A stretch of 64,000 nucleotides of DNA, taken from Photobacterium profundum (GTDB taxonomy: Bacteria; Pseudomonadota; Gammaproteobacteria; Enterobacterales; Vibrionaceae). Shown here piece after piece: positions 1 through 10,200 of this stretch; positions within the stretch are counted from its first letter, which is position 1, and each line of letters starts with the position of its first letter. The translations under genes and the position numbers were made by a program. The stretch is taken from NCBI RefSeq assembly GCF_003026285.1, contig NZ_PYOD01000015.1, forward strand, positions 1 through 64,000, given 5' to 3'. The notes under the pieces are model-generated. The model was given only the letters and a program-made list of their open reading frames with translations. It was not told the origin of the DNA and made no database searches.

Positions 1-52
1 TTAAGTTTGCTTGCCAAACACGTCATCTGCCATTTTTTTTTCCTTTGTTTTT
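1..52. other. Sequence of doubtful origin left of the adapter
   Basis: This stretch lies outside the adapter and may not be contiguous with the genome to its right. On the minus strand 33-1 reads as a 10-codon frame beginning MADDVFGK and ending in TAA, with an AAAGG ribosome binding site eight bases upstream (42-47). It looks like the start of a gene cut by a chimeric join, or chance. No function can be given. Confidence 0.4.
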
Positions 53-126
53 CGATAACGACACCGCGAGCTCCGACATTTCCGCTCGACTAGTCGTCGG
101 CAGAGTCTGATGTGTCTAAGAGACAG
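53..126 (+). other. Illumina Nextera adapter contamination (degraded P5, index, read-1 adapter)
   Basis: Positions 94-126 match the 33-base Nextera read-1 transposase adapter (TCGTCGGCAG, four bases, then the 19-base Tn5 mosaic end) at 30 of 33 positions and end in the diagnostic AAGAGACAG. The eight bases before it (86-93, TCGACTAG) equal an i5 index I recall as S513. Bases 53-80 resemble a damaged P5 flow-cell sequence. Genome sequence therefore starts around 127. Order and spacing are those of a library molecule, not of a natural transposon. Confidence 0.9.
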
Positions 127-133
127 TCTCTTA

Positions 134-967
134 TTAGCACATCTTCCGCTTTAACCCACTAATGTCGAGTAATCGGGTAGCGATTTCTTCTACTGAAAGA
201 GACGATGTATTTAAGTAGGGTATTGCTTCCCGCCTAAACATTCCTTCGACTTTATGCAGTTCCTTTTCACACTGCTCTAAGCTCGCATAATCGCTGTTGG
301 CATAGCGTTCATTTCGTATGGCGACTAGGCGTTCAATATCAATGGTTAGCCCGTAGGTTTTAAAGCGATAAGGCTCTATGGCAGCAGGCAGTTTAAGGCT
401 TGTCATATCTTCGGCGATGAAGGGATAGTTCACCGCTCTTATGCCAAATTGCATCGCAAGATACAGGCTTGTTGGGGTTTTTCCGCAGCGTGATACACCC
501 AATAAAATCACATCGGCTTGGTCAAGATTATTCAGTGAAATCCCATCATCATGCGCGAGGGTGTATTCAATAGCTGCAATGCGATCTTGATAGCTAGCGG
601 CATCCTTGTTAATACTATGTGAACGTTGTAACTGAGGCTCTGGTTCAAGCTGCAAATCGTGCTTTAAAGGCTCAACTAGCACATTCAAGACGTCGTAGAA
701 ATGAGCGTTACTTTGTTCAATAATAACCTTCACGTCAGGTATTACGATTGAATAGAAGACTAATGGCTTGATGCCTGTCTTTTCATAGGCTTGATTTACA
801 AGTATTTTTACCTGTTCTGCACGTTCATTTGTTTCAATGAAAGGGTGCGTTGTTTGGTGTGTTTCTATTGGAAATTGCCCTAAAACGGCATGTCCAAGTG
901 TCTCAGAAGTGATCGCTGTACCGTCAGAAACGTAAAACACATCACGAAAATTGGATTTGCGCTGCAT
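134..967 (-). CDS. ppsR: Phosphoenolpyruvate synthase regulatory protein (PSRP, DUF299)
   Basis: Bifunctional serine/threonine kinase and pyrophosphorylase. In this family it inactivates PEP synthase by ADP-dependent phosphorylation and reactivates it by Pi-dependent dephosphorylation. The 277 aa equal the length of E. coli PpsR (YdiA). The N-terminus (FYVSDGTAITSETLGHA) is the family signature, and a P-loop, GVSRCGKTPTS, lies near residues 157-167. The gene is divergent from its target ppsA, the usual Vibrionaceae arrangement. A GAAGGA ribosome binding site precedes the ATG. The stop codon is only 8 bp from adapter sequence, but the C-terminus appears complete. Confidence 0.95.
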   Translation of the reverse strand: MQRKSNFRDVFYVSDGTAITSETLGHAVLGQFPIETHQTTHPFIETNERAEQVKILVNQAYEKTGIKPLVFYSIVIPDVKVIIEQSNAHFYDVLNVLVEPLKHDLQLEPEPQLQRSHSINKDAASYQDRIAAIEYTLAHDDGISLNNLDQADVILLGVSRCGKTPTSLYLAMQFGIRAVNYPFIAEDMTSLKLPAAIEPYRFKTYGLTIDIERLVAIRNERYANSDYASLEQCEKELHKVEGMFRREAIPYLNTSSLSVEEIATRLLDISGLKRKMC

Positions 968-1151
968 AAAAAGTTGAATCCTTCAAATAATTCTGTAACG
1001 TTCACTGTATAAATACTTATAACAATAACTTTACAGGGTATAGACATCAGCCCGACCATTGTGACGCAGTATTTTTTTAACTGCCAATGCAATCGTTTCC
1101 GTTGAGATCTTGCCCACATTTAAGCTAAATCCAAAAGCAAGGAGATTCGTC

Positions 1152-3515
1152 GTGCAACAGAATGTAGTTTGGTACGATGCTTTATCAATGAATGACGTTG
1201 ATAAAGTGGGTGGAAAAAATGCTTCGCTGGGTGAGATGGTAGCCAATCTTGCAAATGCAGGTGTGAAAGTTCCAAATGGATATGCGACAACCTCGCATGC
1301 TTTTAATCAATTTCTGGAAGCTGGCGGATTAAACAAGCGTATTTATCAACTATTAGACGAACTTGATGTTGATGATGTAAATGCGTTAAAAGTTGCGGGT
1401 GAAACCATTCGCAACTGGGTATTGGAAGCTGAATTACCCGCTGACTTAGAGCAGGATATTCGAGTATGTTATGCAGAACTCGGTAACGGTGACGACATGT
1501 TGTCTGTTGCTGTTCGTTCATCAGCAACCGCTGAAGATTTACCTGATGCTTCGTTTGCTGGCCAGCAAGAAACATTTCTAAATGTGCGAGGAATTGATGC
1601 CGTTATTGAAGCAACAAAGCATGTATTCGCTTCGTTGTTTAATGACCGTGCTATTTCATACCGTGTTCACCAAGGGTTTGATCATGAAGGTGTTGCATTG
1701 TCTGCTGGTATTCAGCGTATGGTGCGTTCAGACAAAGCTTCTTCGGGGGTAATGTTTACCCTTGATACCGAGTCTGGCTTTGATCAGGTGGTGTTTATTA
1801 CATCATCATGGGGCTTAGGTGAAATGGTTGTGCAGGGAGCTGTTAATCCAGATGAATTCTACGTTCATAAGCCAACACTTGAAGCAGGTAATCATGCCGT
1901 TGTGCGTCGTACCATTGGTTCTAAACAAATCAAAATGGTTTACGCCGAGGGTAAAGAGCTAGGTACACAAGTTGATGTGATTGATACCACCGAAGAAGAA
2001 CGTCAGCAATTTTCGTTAACCGATGATGAAATTGCGTCGTTAGCAAAACAAGCATTGATTATCGAAAAGCATTACGGTCGCCCGATGGATATCGAATGGG
2101 CCAAAGATGGTATTACTGGTGAATTACTGATTGTTCAGGCACGCCCTGAAACAGTACGTTCTCGCGATGACCAACAAGTGATGGAACGCTTCCATCTTAA
2201 TGCTCAAGCATCGGCAATCATTGAAGGCCGTGCTATCGGCCAACGTATTGGTGTTGGTGCTGTTCGTGTTGTTGCTGATTTAAGTGAGATGGATCAGGTT
2301 CAACCGGGTGATGTACTAGTTGCAGACATGACAGACCCAGATTGGGAGCCTGTGATGAAAAAAGCATCTGCTATTGTCACTAATCGAGGTGGACGTACAT
2401 GTCACGCGGCAATCATTGCACGTGAGTTAGGGATACCTGCGGTTGTGGGCTGTGGTAATGCAACCTCAATTTTAAGCACCGGTCAGCATGTCACTGTATC
2501 TTGTGCGCAAGGTGAGACGGGCTTTGTGTATGAAGGTGAACTTGATTTTGAAATTCGTCGTTCATCAGTGACTGATCTCCCAGATCTTCCTCTTAAAGTC
2601 ATGATGAATGTGGGCAACCCAGATCGTGCATTCGATTTTGCATGTATTCCGAATGAAGGGGTGGGGTTAGCTCGACTAGAGTTCATTATTAACAAGATGA
2701 TTGGCATTCACCCGAAAGCCTTACTTAACTACGATGAACAATCTGACGAGCTTAAAGCTGAAATCGATAAGCGTATTGTGGGTTATGAAAACCCTGTTGA
2801 GTTCTACATCGAGAAATTAACAGAAGGGATTTCAACGCTTGCTGCTGCATTTTGGCCAAAACGCGTTATTGTGCGTATGTCCGATTTTAAGTCGAATGAA
2901 TACCGCAATTTAGTGGGTGGTATTAACTATGAGCCGACAGAAGAAAACCCAATGTTAGGGTTCCGTGGTGCTTCTCGTTATATTTCACCACAGTTCCAAG
3001 ATTGTTTTGCACTTGAATGTGAAGCAATGAAGCGCGTTCGTGAAAAGATGGGCTTAAAAAATGTTGAAATCATGATCCCATTTGTACGTACGGTAAGTGA
3101 AGCGGCATCGGTTATCGATTTGCTGGCTAAATTTGACCTGCGTCGTGGCGAAAACGGTCTGAAAGTCATTATGATGTGTGAATTGCCGTCAAATGCAATT
3201 CTAGCGGATGATTTCTTGAAGTATTTTGATGGCTTCTCGATTGGCTCAAACGATATGACTCAGTTAACGCTTGGTCTTGACCGAGATTCTGGTGAAATTG
3301 CGCATATGTTTGATGAGCGTAATCCTGCAGTAAAAGCGATGTTATCTATGGCAATTAAAGCCGCCAATAAAGCCGGTAAATATGTTGGCATTTGTGGTCA
3401 AGGACCATCAGATCACGATGATCTCGCAGATTGGTTGATGGAGCAGGGCATTGACTCCGTTTCATTAAACCCAGATACGGTACTTGAAACATGGGTACAT
3501 TTGGGTAAAAAGTAA
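1152..3515 (+). CDS. ppsA: Phosphoenolpyruvate synthase
   Basis: Converts pyruvate, ATP and water to PEP, AMP and Pi in gluconeogenesis. I chose the GTG at 1152 because AAGGAG sits seven bases upstream and the product then starts VQQNVVWYD, like family members. It gives 787 aa (E. coli 792). An in-frame ATG at 1110 would add 14 residues without a good ribosome binding site. In order come the ATP-grasp domain (GGKNASLGEM near 20), the swivelling phosphohistidine domain (GGRTCHAAIIAREL, His about 418) and the PEP-binding barrel with catalytic Cys about 748 (GICGQGPSDHD). A terminator follows directly. Confidence 0.97.
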   Translation: MQQNVVWYDALSMNDVDKVGGKNASLGEMVANLANAGVKVPNGYATTSHAFNQFLEAGGLNKRIYQLLDELDVDDVNALKVAGETIRNWVLEAELPADLEQDIRVCYAELGNGDDMLSVAVRSSATAEDLPDASFAGQQETFLNVRGIDAVIEATKHVFASLFNDRAISYRVHQGFDHEGVALSAGIQRMVRSDKASSGVMFTLDTESGFDQVVFITSSWGLGEMVVQGAVNPDEFYVHKPTLEAGNHAVVRRTIGSKQIKMVYAEGKELGTQVDVIDTTEEERQQFSLTDDEIASLAKQALIIEKHYGRPMDIEWAKDGITGELLIVQARPETVRSRDDQQVMERFHLNAQASAIIEGRAIGQRIGVGAVRVVADLSEMDQVQPGDVLVADMTDPDWEPVMKKASAIVTNRGGRTCHAAIIARELGIPAVVGCGNATSILSTGQHVTVSCAQGETGFVYEGELDFEIRRSSVTDLPDLPLKVMMNVGNPDRAFDFACIPNEGVGLARLEFIINKMIGIHPKALLNYDEQSDELKAEIDKRIVGYENPVEFYIEKLTEGISTLAAAFWPKRVIVRMSDFKSNEYRNLVGGINYEPTEENPMLGFRGASRYISPQFQDCFALECEAMKRVREKMGLKNVEIMIPFVRTVSEAASVIDLLAKFDLRRGENGLKVIMMCELPSNAILADDFLKYFDGFSIGSNDMTQLTLGLDRDSGEIAHMFDERNPAVKAMLSMAIKAANKAGKYVGICGQGPSDHDDLADWLMEQGIDSVSLNPDTVLETWVHLGKK

Positions 3516-3536
3516 GTTGAACTAGAATGCCTATTT

Positions 3537-3562
3537 AAAGCCTGCATTAGCAGGCTTTTTTT
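3537..3562 (+). terminator. Rho-independent terminator of ppsA
   Basis: AGCCTG, a six-base loop and CAGGCT form a stem followed by a run of seven T, 21 bp after the ppsA stop. Confidence 0.9.
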
Positions 3563-3600
3563 ATGCCAGTTTGGGATGATGCCAATCTAGAATAGTATTA

Positions 3601-4050
3601 TTACCCATTTTTCGCTGACAATTTTGCGCGGATAAACTCTGAATGGTCGAGGTAAATTAACTCAGCAACTTGACGGATCACGGCTTCTTCCATGGGTTCG
3701 ATAATGCCATCGGCATAGGCAACTTGCCACATTGCTTCAATAAGCTGAAAGCGCTCTTCTGGCATAAGCTCACGCAGTTTTGTTGTAAATTCATACAAAG
3801 AGACTGATTTTTCACTTTTTACCATTGCTTCGGCGAGTAAATCTATAGCTCTTGCTTCATCTATATCAAGTAGCTTTATGAGTAACTGTACTTTAGCGGC
3901 CTCTTCTCTAGGATCAATTTGGTGATCAGCATTTGCAACTTCACACAATAAAGAGGCCATCGCTAAATTCATTGTCGGGGTATCAATAGCACCGCCATCG
4001 CTGCCTTCATGCATGACTTGGCGAAATAAAGTGCGTAATTGTTTGAACAT
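3601..4050 (-). CDS. TerB-family protein (TerB-like fold)
   Basis: 149 aa, all helical in appearance. Two TerB-type repeats are visible, each with an acidic metal-binding-like motif: ANADHQIDPREE (about 39-50) and AYADGIIEPMEE (about 112-123). TerB proteins were named from tellurite resistance operons, but solitary TerB-like proteins such as this are widespread and their role is unclear. No other ter gene is nearby, so tellurite resistance should not be inferred. The gene converges on ppsA. Confidence 0.8.
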   Translation of the reverse strand: MFKQLRTLFRQVMHEGSDGGAIDTPTMNLAMASLLCEVANADHQIDPREEAAKVQLLIKLLDIDEARAIDLLAEAMVKSEKSVSLYEFTTKLRELMPEERFQLIEAMWQVAYADGIIEPMEEAVIRQVAELIYLDHSEFIRAKLSAKNG

Positions 4051-4241
4051 AATGTGCCTCTTACTCTACGTATTGATTTGACGCTTTATTATTAATTATG
4101 GTTTGTTTAGCAATAAATCAAGGTTTCAATAGAAATGAATCCACTAGAATCGTCTTGCTCATAAAAGTTATGACAACACTCATCGCACACTGTTCCATTA
4201 AAATACAATTCTATTAATAATGTTTATACTCAATTCACCTT

Positions 4242-4294
4242 AGCGTGCTCGTTTCAACGAGTATTTATTGGGTTCTAGGCAAGGCGCTTATTTT
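4242..4294. repeat. Degenerate partial copy of the MITE-like element
   Basis: This stretch matches the complement of the right end of the full element (about 7140-7181). It shares GCTCGTTTCA, CGAG, ATTGGG, TCTAGGCAAGG and CTTATTT, with a few substitutions. It abuts the stop codon of the AraC-type gene at 4296. The rest of 4051-4241 shows nothing recognisable. Confidence 0.7.
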
Positions 4295-4295
4295 A

Positions 4296-5180
4296 CTAAT
4301 ACCGAAAGCGTTGCCTAAATTCTCTGGGGGTAAGAGAGCTCCATTTTTTAAAACGAGTACTGAAATTGGCAGGGTTTTGATACCCACTTGATTCACTAAT
4401 ATGTTGTATCGGCCATTCGGTAGCACTTAATAGACGAGCAGCATATTCCATCCGTAATCGTGTTAAATGCGCAATAGGACTATGGCAATAATATTGCTGG
4501 CACAAGCGGTGAAAGTGAGGCTCAGAACAAGGGTGCAATGCTGCTAGTTCAGCCACGCTCCACTGGCGATGAAGTTGTTCTTTAGCGCGATCAAACACTT
4601 TTTCTAATCGTTGTAGCGAGATAGGCATAGATGTTGGCAAACGATTTGTTACTAATAAGCGTATTTGTTCAACTAGATTATCTCCTAGCTGATTACCAAC
4701 AGGATAGGGTAAGGACATAGATTGATGTAAGCAGTCGATAGTTTTACGTAACATATCTGCACATTGCGTTTTACTGTATGTAACTTCGTTGGGCATTGTT
4801 TTCTCCCACTCGCCATTATCACTTAGCATTACCCATGCAATATCCCATGTGTTTTCACTTTCTGTGTTTAACGTTTCGTTATCAGCATCTTTTTCTTTTT
4901 GGGTTATTCCAAATCCATTCGCAGAACCAGGTGGAACATGAATAACGCTACCGCTTTCCAGTGTCCATTTTCGCACGGGTGTTTCTAGCCAACCTTCACC
5001 GCAACAAGTAAATAGCAACATATGCATATTGGGGTTACGACGGTATACCGTAAAACTCTGGCGTGCGTAGTTTACGCCGCATTGCACGATTTGGTGTTTC
5101 TCTAAAGCCATAAGCTGACCTTGATCGATCGTTGTCGTACGGCATTGATCCGATATTTCATAGTACTCAGGCCAACTCAT
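4296..5180 (-). CDS. AraC-family transcriptional regulator
   Basis: 294 aa. The N-terminal half is cupin-like (about residues 30-110, GSVIHVPPGSANGF). The last ~100 residues hold the two helix-turn-helix motifs of AraC/XylS proteins, including WSVAELAALHPCSEPHFHRL and a second motif ending NFSTRFKKWSSLTPREFRQ. The ligand is unknown. GGAG lies five bases before the ATG. It is divergent from a MATE exporter with a 162-bp shared region, so it probably regulates that exporter; this is inferred from position only. Confidence 0.9.
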   Translation of the reverse strand: MSWPEYYEISDQCRTTTIDQGQLMALEKHQIVQCGVNYARQSFTVYRRNPNMHMLLFTCCGEGWLETPVRKWTLESGSVIHVPPGSANGFGITQKEKDADNETLNTESENTWDIAWVMLSDNGEWEKTMPNEVTYSKTQCADMLRKTIDCLHQSMSLPYPVGNQLGDNLVEQIRLLVTNRLPTSMPISLQRLEKVFDRAKEQLHRQWSVAELAALHPCSEPHFHRLCQQYYCHSPIAHLTRLRMEYAARLLSATEWPIQHISESSGYQNPANFSTRFKKWSSLTPREFRQRFRY

Positions 5181-5342
5181 GCTTTCTCCTTTTTGTTTTT
5201 ATCTTGTTTTGATATTCATTAATAATCGTATAAAAATATCATTTGATAGTTTGGCAAAGGTTGTTGAGAAGGTAGCATAAGTCGTTATTTACCTTTAGGC
5301 GTATGATCCACCTCACATAAGCAAACATTACAAGGGGGCAAA

Positions 5343-6752
5343 ATGCAAAATTGGAAAGCGGCAGCAGATAAAGAATTTTGGCAAAAGACATGGCGATTGG
5401 CGATACCGGTTTCGATGCAGTCGATGCTTTTTGCCATCTTGGGTTTGGTCGATGTCATGATGGTTTCAACTCTGGGTGAATCACAGGTTGCAGCTGTTGG
5501 TGTCGGTAATCGAATATTCTTCTTTAATTTACTGATAATTGTAGGTGTGAGCGGCGCTGTAGGCGTATTAGCTGCGCAATACTTTGGTGCTGGTAGAATG
5601 GACGGTGTTCGTCGTACATTATTGCAATCTTGGGCTTGTGCTATTGTTTTAACAATACCTTTTGCAATTTTGTTTCGTTTGGCGCCTGAAAGTATCGTTA
5701 GTGTTATTACGAATGATCCAACGTTTGTTGAGCATGCCACAACGTATTTGTTTGTGTGTGGTTGGAGCATCATCTTTACCGCCATTGTTGTGCCTTTAGA
5801 ATCTGCATTACGTTCGATAGGTGTCGCTAAAATGCCTACTGTCGTTGGGCTGATTGCGGTACTCATTAATGCCGCGCTAAACGCACTATTGATATTCGGT
5901 TTATACGGGTTTCCTGAGATGGGTGTTGCAGGTGCTGCATTAGGTACAACAATATCACGTGGCATCCAAACGGTTATTTTATTGGCTGTCACATATTGGA
6001 AATATAATGAGATTTTGCCAAAAGTATCAGATGCTGAAGCTGCAGTAACGGTAAAGGCGCGTAAAAAGTATCTTTCTGTTGCACTGCCGATGGTGATCCA
6101 TGATGGTGGTTGGGCAATGGGATTACTGGTTTATAACTACATTATCGGGCAGCTTGGCGTGACTGAACTGGCAATCATCAGTTTATTATCACCGATAGAA
6201 GGGGTGCTAATATCAGGGTTTATTGGTTTTGCTGTAGCGGCATCAACCATACTTGGCCATGAGCTAGGGGCTGAAAATTACCAACGTGCGTGGCATCAAT
6301 CATGGTGGTTCATTGGTTTAAGTGCGACGTTAGCGATGATTGTTGGCGCGACAGTATTAATGTTTCATGACAGCATTGGTGATTTATTCGCAAAAGCGGG
6401 TACGGCTAATTTGGATATGGCCGTGAATGTCACGTTAGTGCTAGCACTTGGTTTATGCTTAAAGGTGTTCAACATGGTCGGTATTGGTGGCGTGTTACGC
6501 AGTGGCGGCGATATTCGCTACAGCATTTTTATTGATTTGTTTGCACAATGGGCTATTGGTATTCCTCTTGCGATTATCACAGGTATTGTACTGGGATGGC
6601 CGCTGCATTGGGTGATGCTGGCTATTTTGACGGAAGAGGTGGTTAAAGTGTTCTTGACCACGCACCGTATTAAAGGACGTCGGTGGTTAACGAATTTGAT
6701 CAATGACAATGACGACGCACCGATTAATGAAAAAGAGTGCCTTACGGCCTAG
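5343..6752 (+). CDS. MATE-family multidrug/cation antiporter
   Basis: 469 aa inner-membrane protein with about 12 hydrophobic segments in two similar halves (about 15-230 and 245-450), as in the MATE family of Na+- or H+-driven drug exporters. The AAQYFGAGR segment after the second helix and GHELGAENY in the second half are typical. AAGGGGGC lies just before the ATG. The substrate cannot be predicted. The divergent AraC-type gene is its likely regulator, and an elaborate terminator follows. Confidence 0.92.
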   Translation: MQNWKAAADKEFWQKTWRLAIPVSMQSMLFAILGLVDVMMVSTLGESQVAAVGVGNRIFFFNLLIIVGVSGAVGVLAAQYFGAGRMDGVRRTLLQSWACAIVLTIPFAILFRLAPESIVSVITNDPTFVEHATTYLFVCGWSIIFTAIVVPLESALRSIGVAKMPTVVGLIAVLINAALNALLIFGLYGFPEMGVAGAALGTTISRGIQTVILLAVTYWKYNEILPKVSDAEAAVTVKARKKYLSVALPMVIHDGGWAMGLLVYNYIIGQLGVTELAIISLLSPIEGVLISGFIGFAVAASTILGHELGAENYQRAWHQSWWFIGLSATLAMIVGATVLMFHDSIGDLFAKAGTANLDMAVNVTLVLALGLCLKVFNMVGIGGVLRSGGDIRYSIFIDLFAQWAIGIPLAIITGIVLGWPLHWVMLAILTEEVVKVFLTTHRIKGRRWLTNLINDNDDAPINEKECLTA

Positions 6753-6786
6753 TTAACTTTGCCGTAAAAAATCAATGTGAAACATT

Positions 6787-6849
6787 AAAAGCAGAATTTA
6801 GTTCCACAGTGTGCATATGGAGCACTGTGGCATTGAATTTTGCTTTTTT
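6787..6849 (+). terminator. Two-level hairpin terminator of the MATE gene
   Basis: An outer stem pairs AAAAGCAGAATT (6788-6799) with AATTTTGCTTTT. It encloses a perfect inner 8-bp stem, CCACAGTG with CACTGTGG (6803-6830). A T-run follows. Confidence 0.85.
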
Positions 6850-6936
6850 CTGTTTGTATTTTGATACATATTTTGATGTTAATCACAGTTCAGAATCAGT
6901 TCGAAATATGTGGTAGAATCACGCCCGTTTTTATAA

Positions 6937-7204
6937 ATATACCCAAGCTACCTCAAGATGCAGGATTCAGAGTGATCTCAGCGTATTTAATTCAAGGAAA
7001 ATGTGTGTAGGAATGGCATTCCCTTTCAAGCACATTTGACACAGTAGTAGATGCGCTGAATCACTCCCGAAGGGCGAGTTTTGTTGGGCTCTATGCGGTG
7101 TTACTTATTTTCAACGTAGAATGACTAGGTCTATAAATAAGTGCCTTGCCTAGAGTCCAACAAATTCTCGCTGAAACGAGCATCATGAGGTAACTTGGGT
7201 ATAT
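6937..7204. mobile_element. MITE-like element, 268 bp, with 25-bp terminal inverted repeats
   Basis: The left end (6937-6961, beginning ATATACCCAAGCTACC) and the right end (7180-7204) are inverted repeats matching at 23 of 25 positions. There is no coding sequence inside. Related fragments at 4242-4294, 21098-21172, 30337-30407 and 52894-52920 show it belongs to a dispersed family. Absence of a transposase and presence of terminal repeats fit a MITE mobilised in trans. No clear target duplication is visible. The element lies directly upstream of hrpA and may supply part of its leader. Confidence 0.8.
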
Positions 7205-7293
7205 ACCCAAACGCCTTCAACGCTAGCGTAAATCAGCGGTTTGAGGTGGTTTGGATATACTTTATTATTTTAAATAGAAAGTTAGGAATTCCT

Positions 7294-10200
7294 TTGAGTC
7301 TGTCTAATACTCCTCAATCAGACGTTTTGAATAATGAAAAAACGCTGAAAGCCGCCATTAAAGATTGCATGATTCGCGATCGTTTTCGTTTGCACAAACG
7401 TGTGCAAGGTGCGGCAAGAATTAAGAATGAAAAAGCAAAACACGTTGTATTTGATGAAATTGCGCTAGATATTGCGAAATCAATGCAAACGGTTGAGCTG
7501 CGTAGAACGAATCGTCCTACGATCAAATACCCAGAATTACTGCCTGTTAGCCAAAGAAAAGATGACATTGCAGAAGCAATAAAACACAACCAAGTCGTGA
7601 TTGTTGCGGGTGAAACAGGGTCGGGTAAAACCACGCAGTTACCAAAAATCTGTATGGAATTAGGCCGTGGTACCCACGGTATGATTGGTCATACTCAGCC
7701 TCGTCGTCTTGCTGCGCGTACTGTTGCAACGCGTATTGCTGAAGAGATGGAGTGCGAATTAGGTTCGTACGTTGGTTATAAAGTTCGATTTAATGACCAA
7801 GTCTCTGATCGCAGCCAAGTCAAATTGATGACAGACGGTATTTTACTGGCTGAAATTCAAAACGATCGTTTTTTAAGCCAATACGACACCATAATTATCG
7901 ATGAAGCGCACGAGCGTAGTCTTAACATTGATTTCATTATGGGTTATTTGCGCGAGCTATTGCCCAAGCGCCCCGATCTAAAAGTTGTGATTACATCGGC
8001 AACAATTGATCCTGAGCGCTTCTCTAAGCACTTCAATAATGCGCCAATCATTGAAGTGTCTGGTCGTACTTATCCTGTCGAAACCCGTTACCGCCCTGTG
8101 TCTGAAGACGGTGATGATGGCGATCGTGATCAGCTACAAGCTATTTTCGATGCAGTCGATGAGCTATGCGATGAAGGCCCAGGTGATATCCTGATCTTCA
8201 TGAACGGTGAACGTGAAATTCGTGATACGGCAGATGCCCTAGAAAAGCGTAATTTGCGTAATACCGAAATATTGCCTCTGTACGCGCGTTTATCTGCTAA
8301 TGAACAGAATCGTGTATTCCAATCACACGGTGGTCGCCGCGTTGTTTTGTCTACTAACGTAGCGGAAACATCGTTAACAGTACCTGGCATTAAATATGTT
8401 ATCGACCCTGGTACTGCACGTATTAGCCGATACAGCTACCGCACTAAAGTACAGCGTTTACCGATTGAAGCGATTTCACAAGCAAGTGCTAATCAGCGTA
8501 AAGGCCGATGTGGTCGTGTTCAAGAAGGTATCTGTGTTCGCTTGTATTCAGAAGACGATTTCTTATCTCGTCCTGAATTTACCGATCCTGAAATTCTACG
8601 TACCAACTTAGCGTCAGTTATTTTGCAAATGACGGCAATTGGCTTGGGTGATATTCACGCCTTCCCGTTTGTAGAAGCGCCAGATAACCGCAACATTCAA
8701 GATGGTTTACGTCTACTTGAAGAGTTAGGTGCTATTAATCTTAAAGCGACTGATCCCCGTAAGCGTCTATCGCCAATGGGTCGTCAGCTAGCAAGGTTAC
8801 CGCTTGATCCTCGCCTTGCGCGTATGGTGTTAGAAGCCCCTAAACTGGGTTCATTGCGCGAAGTGATGGTTATTGCATGTGCATTGTCGATTCAAGACCC
8901 ACGAGAAAGGCCGTCAGAGAAAAAACAAGCTTCTGACGAAAAGCATAATCGTTTTGCGGATAAAGATTCTGATTTCATCGCATTTGTTAATTTATGGAAT
9001 TACGTTCAAGAGCAGCAAAAAGAGCTGTCTGGTAATCAATTCCGAAAACAATGTAAGAAAGACTATCTGAACTATTTGCGCATTCGTGAATGGCAAGATA
9101 TTTACTACCAAGTGAGTCAGGTAGTAAAAGAGCTCGATTTGAAAATCAATAGCCAAGAAGCAAGTTACGACAGCATTCACCAGTCATTATTGGCCGGTAT
9201 GCTTTCTCATATTGGTATTAAAGATCAGGAAAAGAACGAATATCAAGGTGCACGTAATGCGCGCTTTAATATCTTTCCTGGGTCTGGCATTTTTAAGAAA
9301 CAGCCTAAGTGGGTGATGGTTGCCGAACTGGTTGAAACATCCAAGCTGTGGGGGCGTATTGCCGCTAAAATTCAGCCTGAGTGGGTTGAACCCTTAGCAC
9401 AGCATTTGTTGAAGCGTAGCTATAGCGAACCGCATTGGGAAAAGAAACAAGCCGCTGTTTTTGCCTTTGAAAAAATCATGATGTACGGCATTCCGATTGT
9501 TGCTAAGCGTAAAGTGAATTACGGCAATATTGATGCGCAAGTATCGCGTGAAATTTTCATTCGCTCGGCGTTAGTTGAAGGTGATTGGGAAACAAAGCAT
9601 AAGTTTTATCACCAAAACCGTCGACTATTACGCGAAGTGGAAGAGCTAGAACATAAGTCTCGTCGTCGTGATATTTTGATCGATGATGACGAATTATTTG
9701 AATTCTACGATCAACGTGTTGAGCACACTGTGGTATCGGGGCGCTTCTTCGATAGCTGGTGGAAGAAAGCATCAAAAGAAGACAGTAACCTGCTTAACTT
9801 TGAACGTGAAATGTTGTTCAGAGGCGATGCGAGCCATATTACTGATTTGGACTACCCGAACTTTTGGCATCAAGGTAACCTAAAGCTGAAATTAAGCTAC
9901 CAGTTTGAACCGGGTGAAGATTGTGACGGTGTAACGGTGCATGTGCCGCTACCAATATTGAACCAAGTAGAACCCGATAACTTTGATTGGCAGATACCGG
10001 GTCTTCGTCATGAATTGGTTGTGTCTTTGATTAAATCACTGCCAAAGCCGATTCGTCGTAACTTTGTTCCAGCACCTAATTATGCAGATGCTTTTCTTTC
10101 ACGTGCAGAAGCGATGTCAATGCCATTGTTGGATGCGTTAGAGAAGGAATTAAAGCGTATAACTGGCGTAACAATCTTGCGTGAAGACTGGAAAGCCGAG

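Noticed and set aside
1..33. 10-codon minus-strand gene starting MADDVFGK
   Set aside because: A good ribosome binding site, but it lies on the far side of adapter sequence and ends after 10 codons; likely a chimeric fragment.
94..126. Natural Tn5-type transposon end
   Set aside because: The mosaic end is preceded by the synthetic Nextera read-1 segment and an index-like octamer, so it is library-derived.
3601..4050. Tellurite resistance locus
   Set aside because: Only a solitary TerB-like gene; no terA, terC, terD, terE or terZ nearby.
5285..5992. Long minus-strand frame (235 codons) opposite the MATE gene
   Set aside because: Low-complexity Thr/Ser/Pro/Ala-rich product with no motif; it is the antisense shadow of a clear membrane-protein gene.
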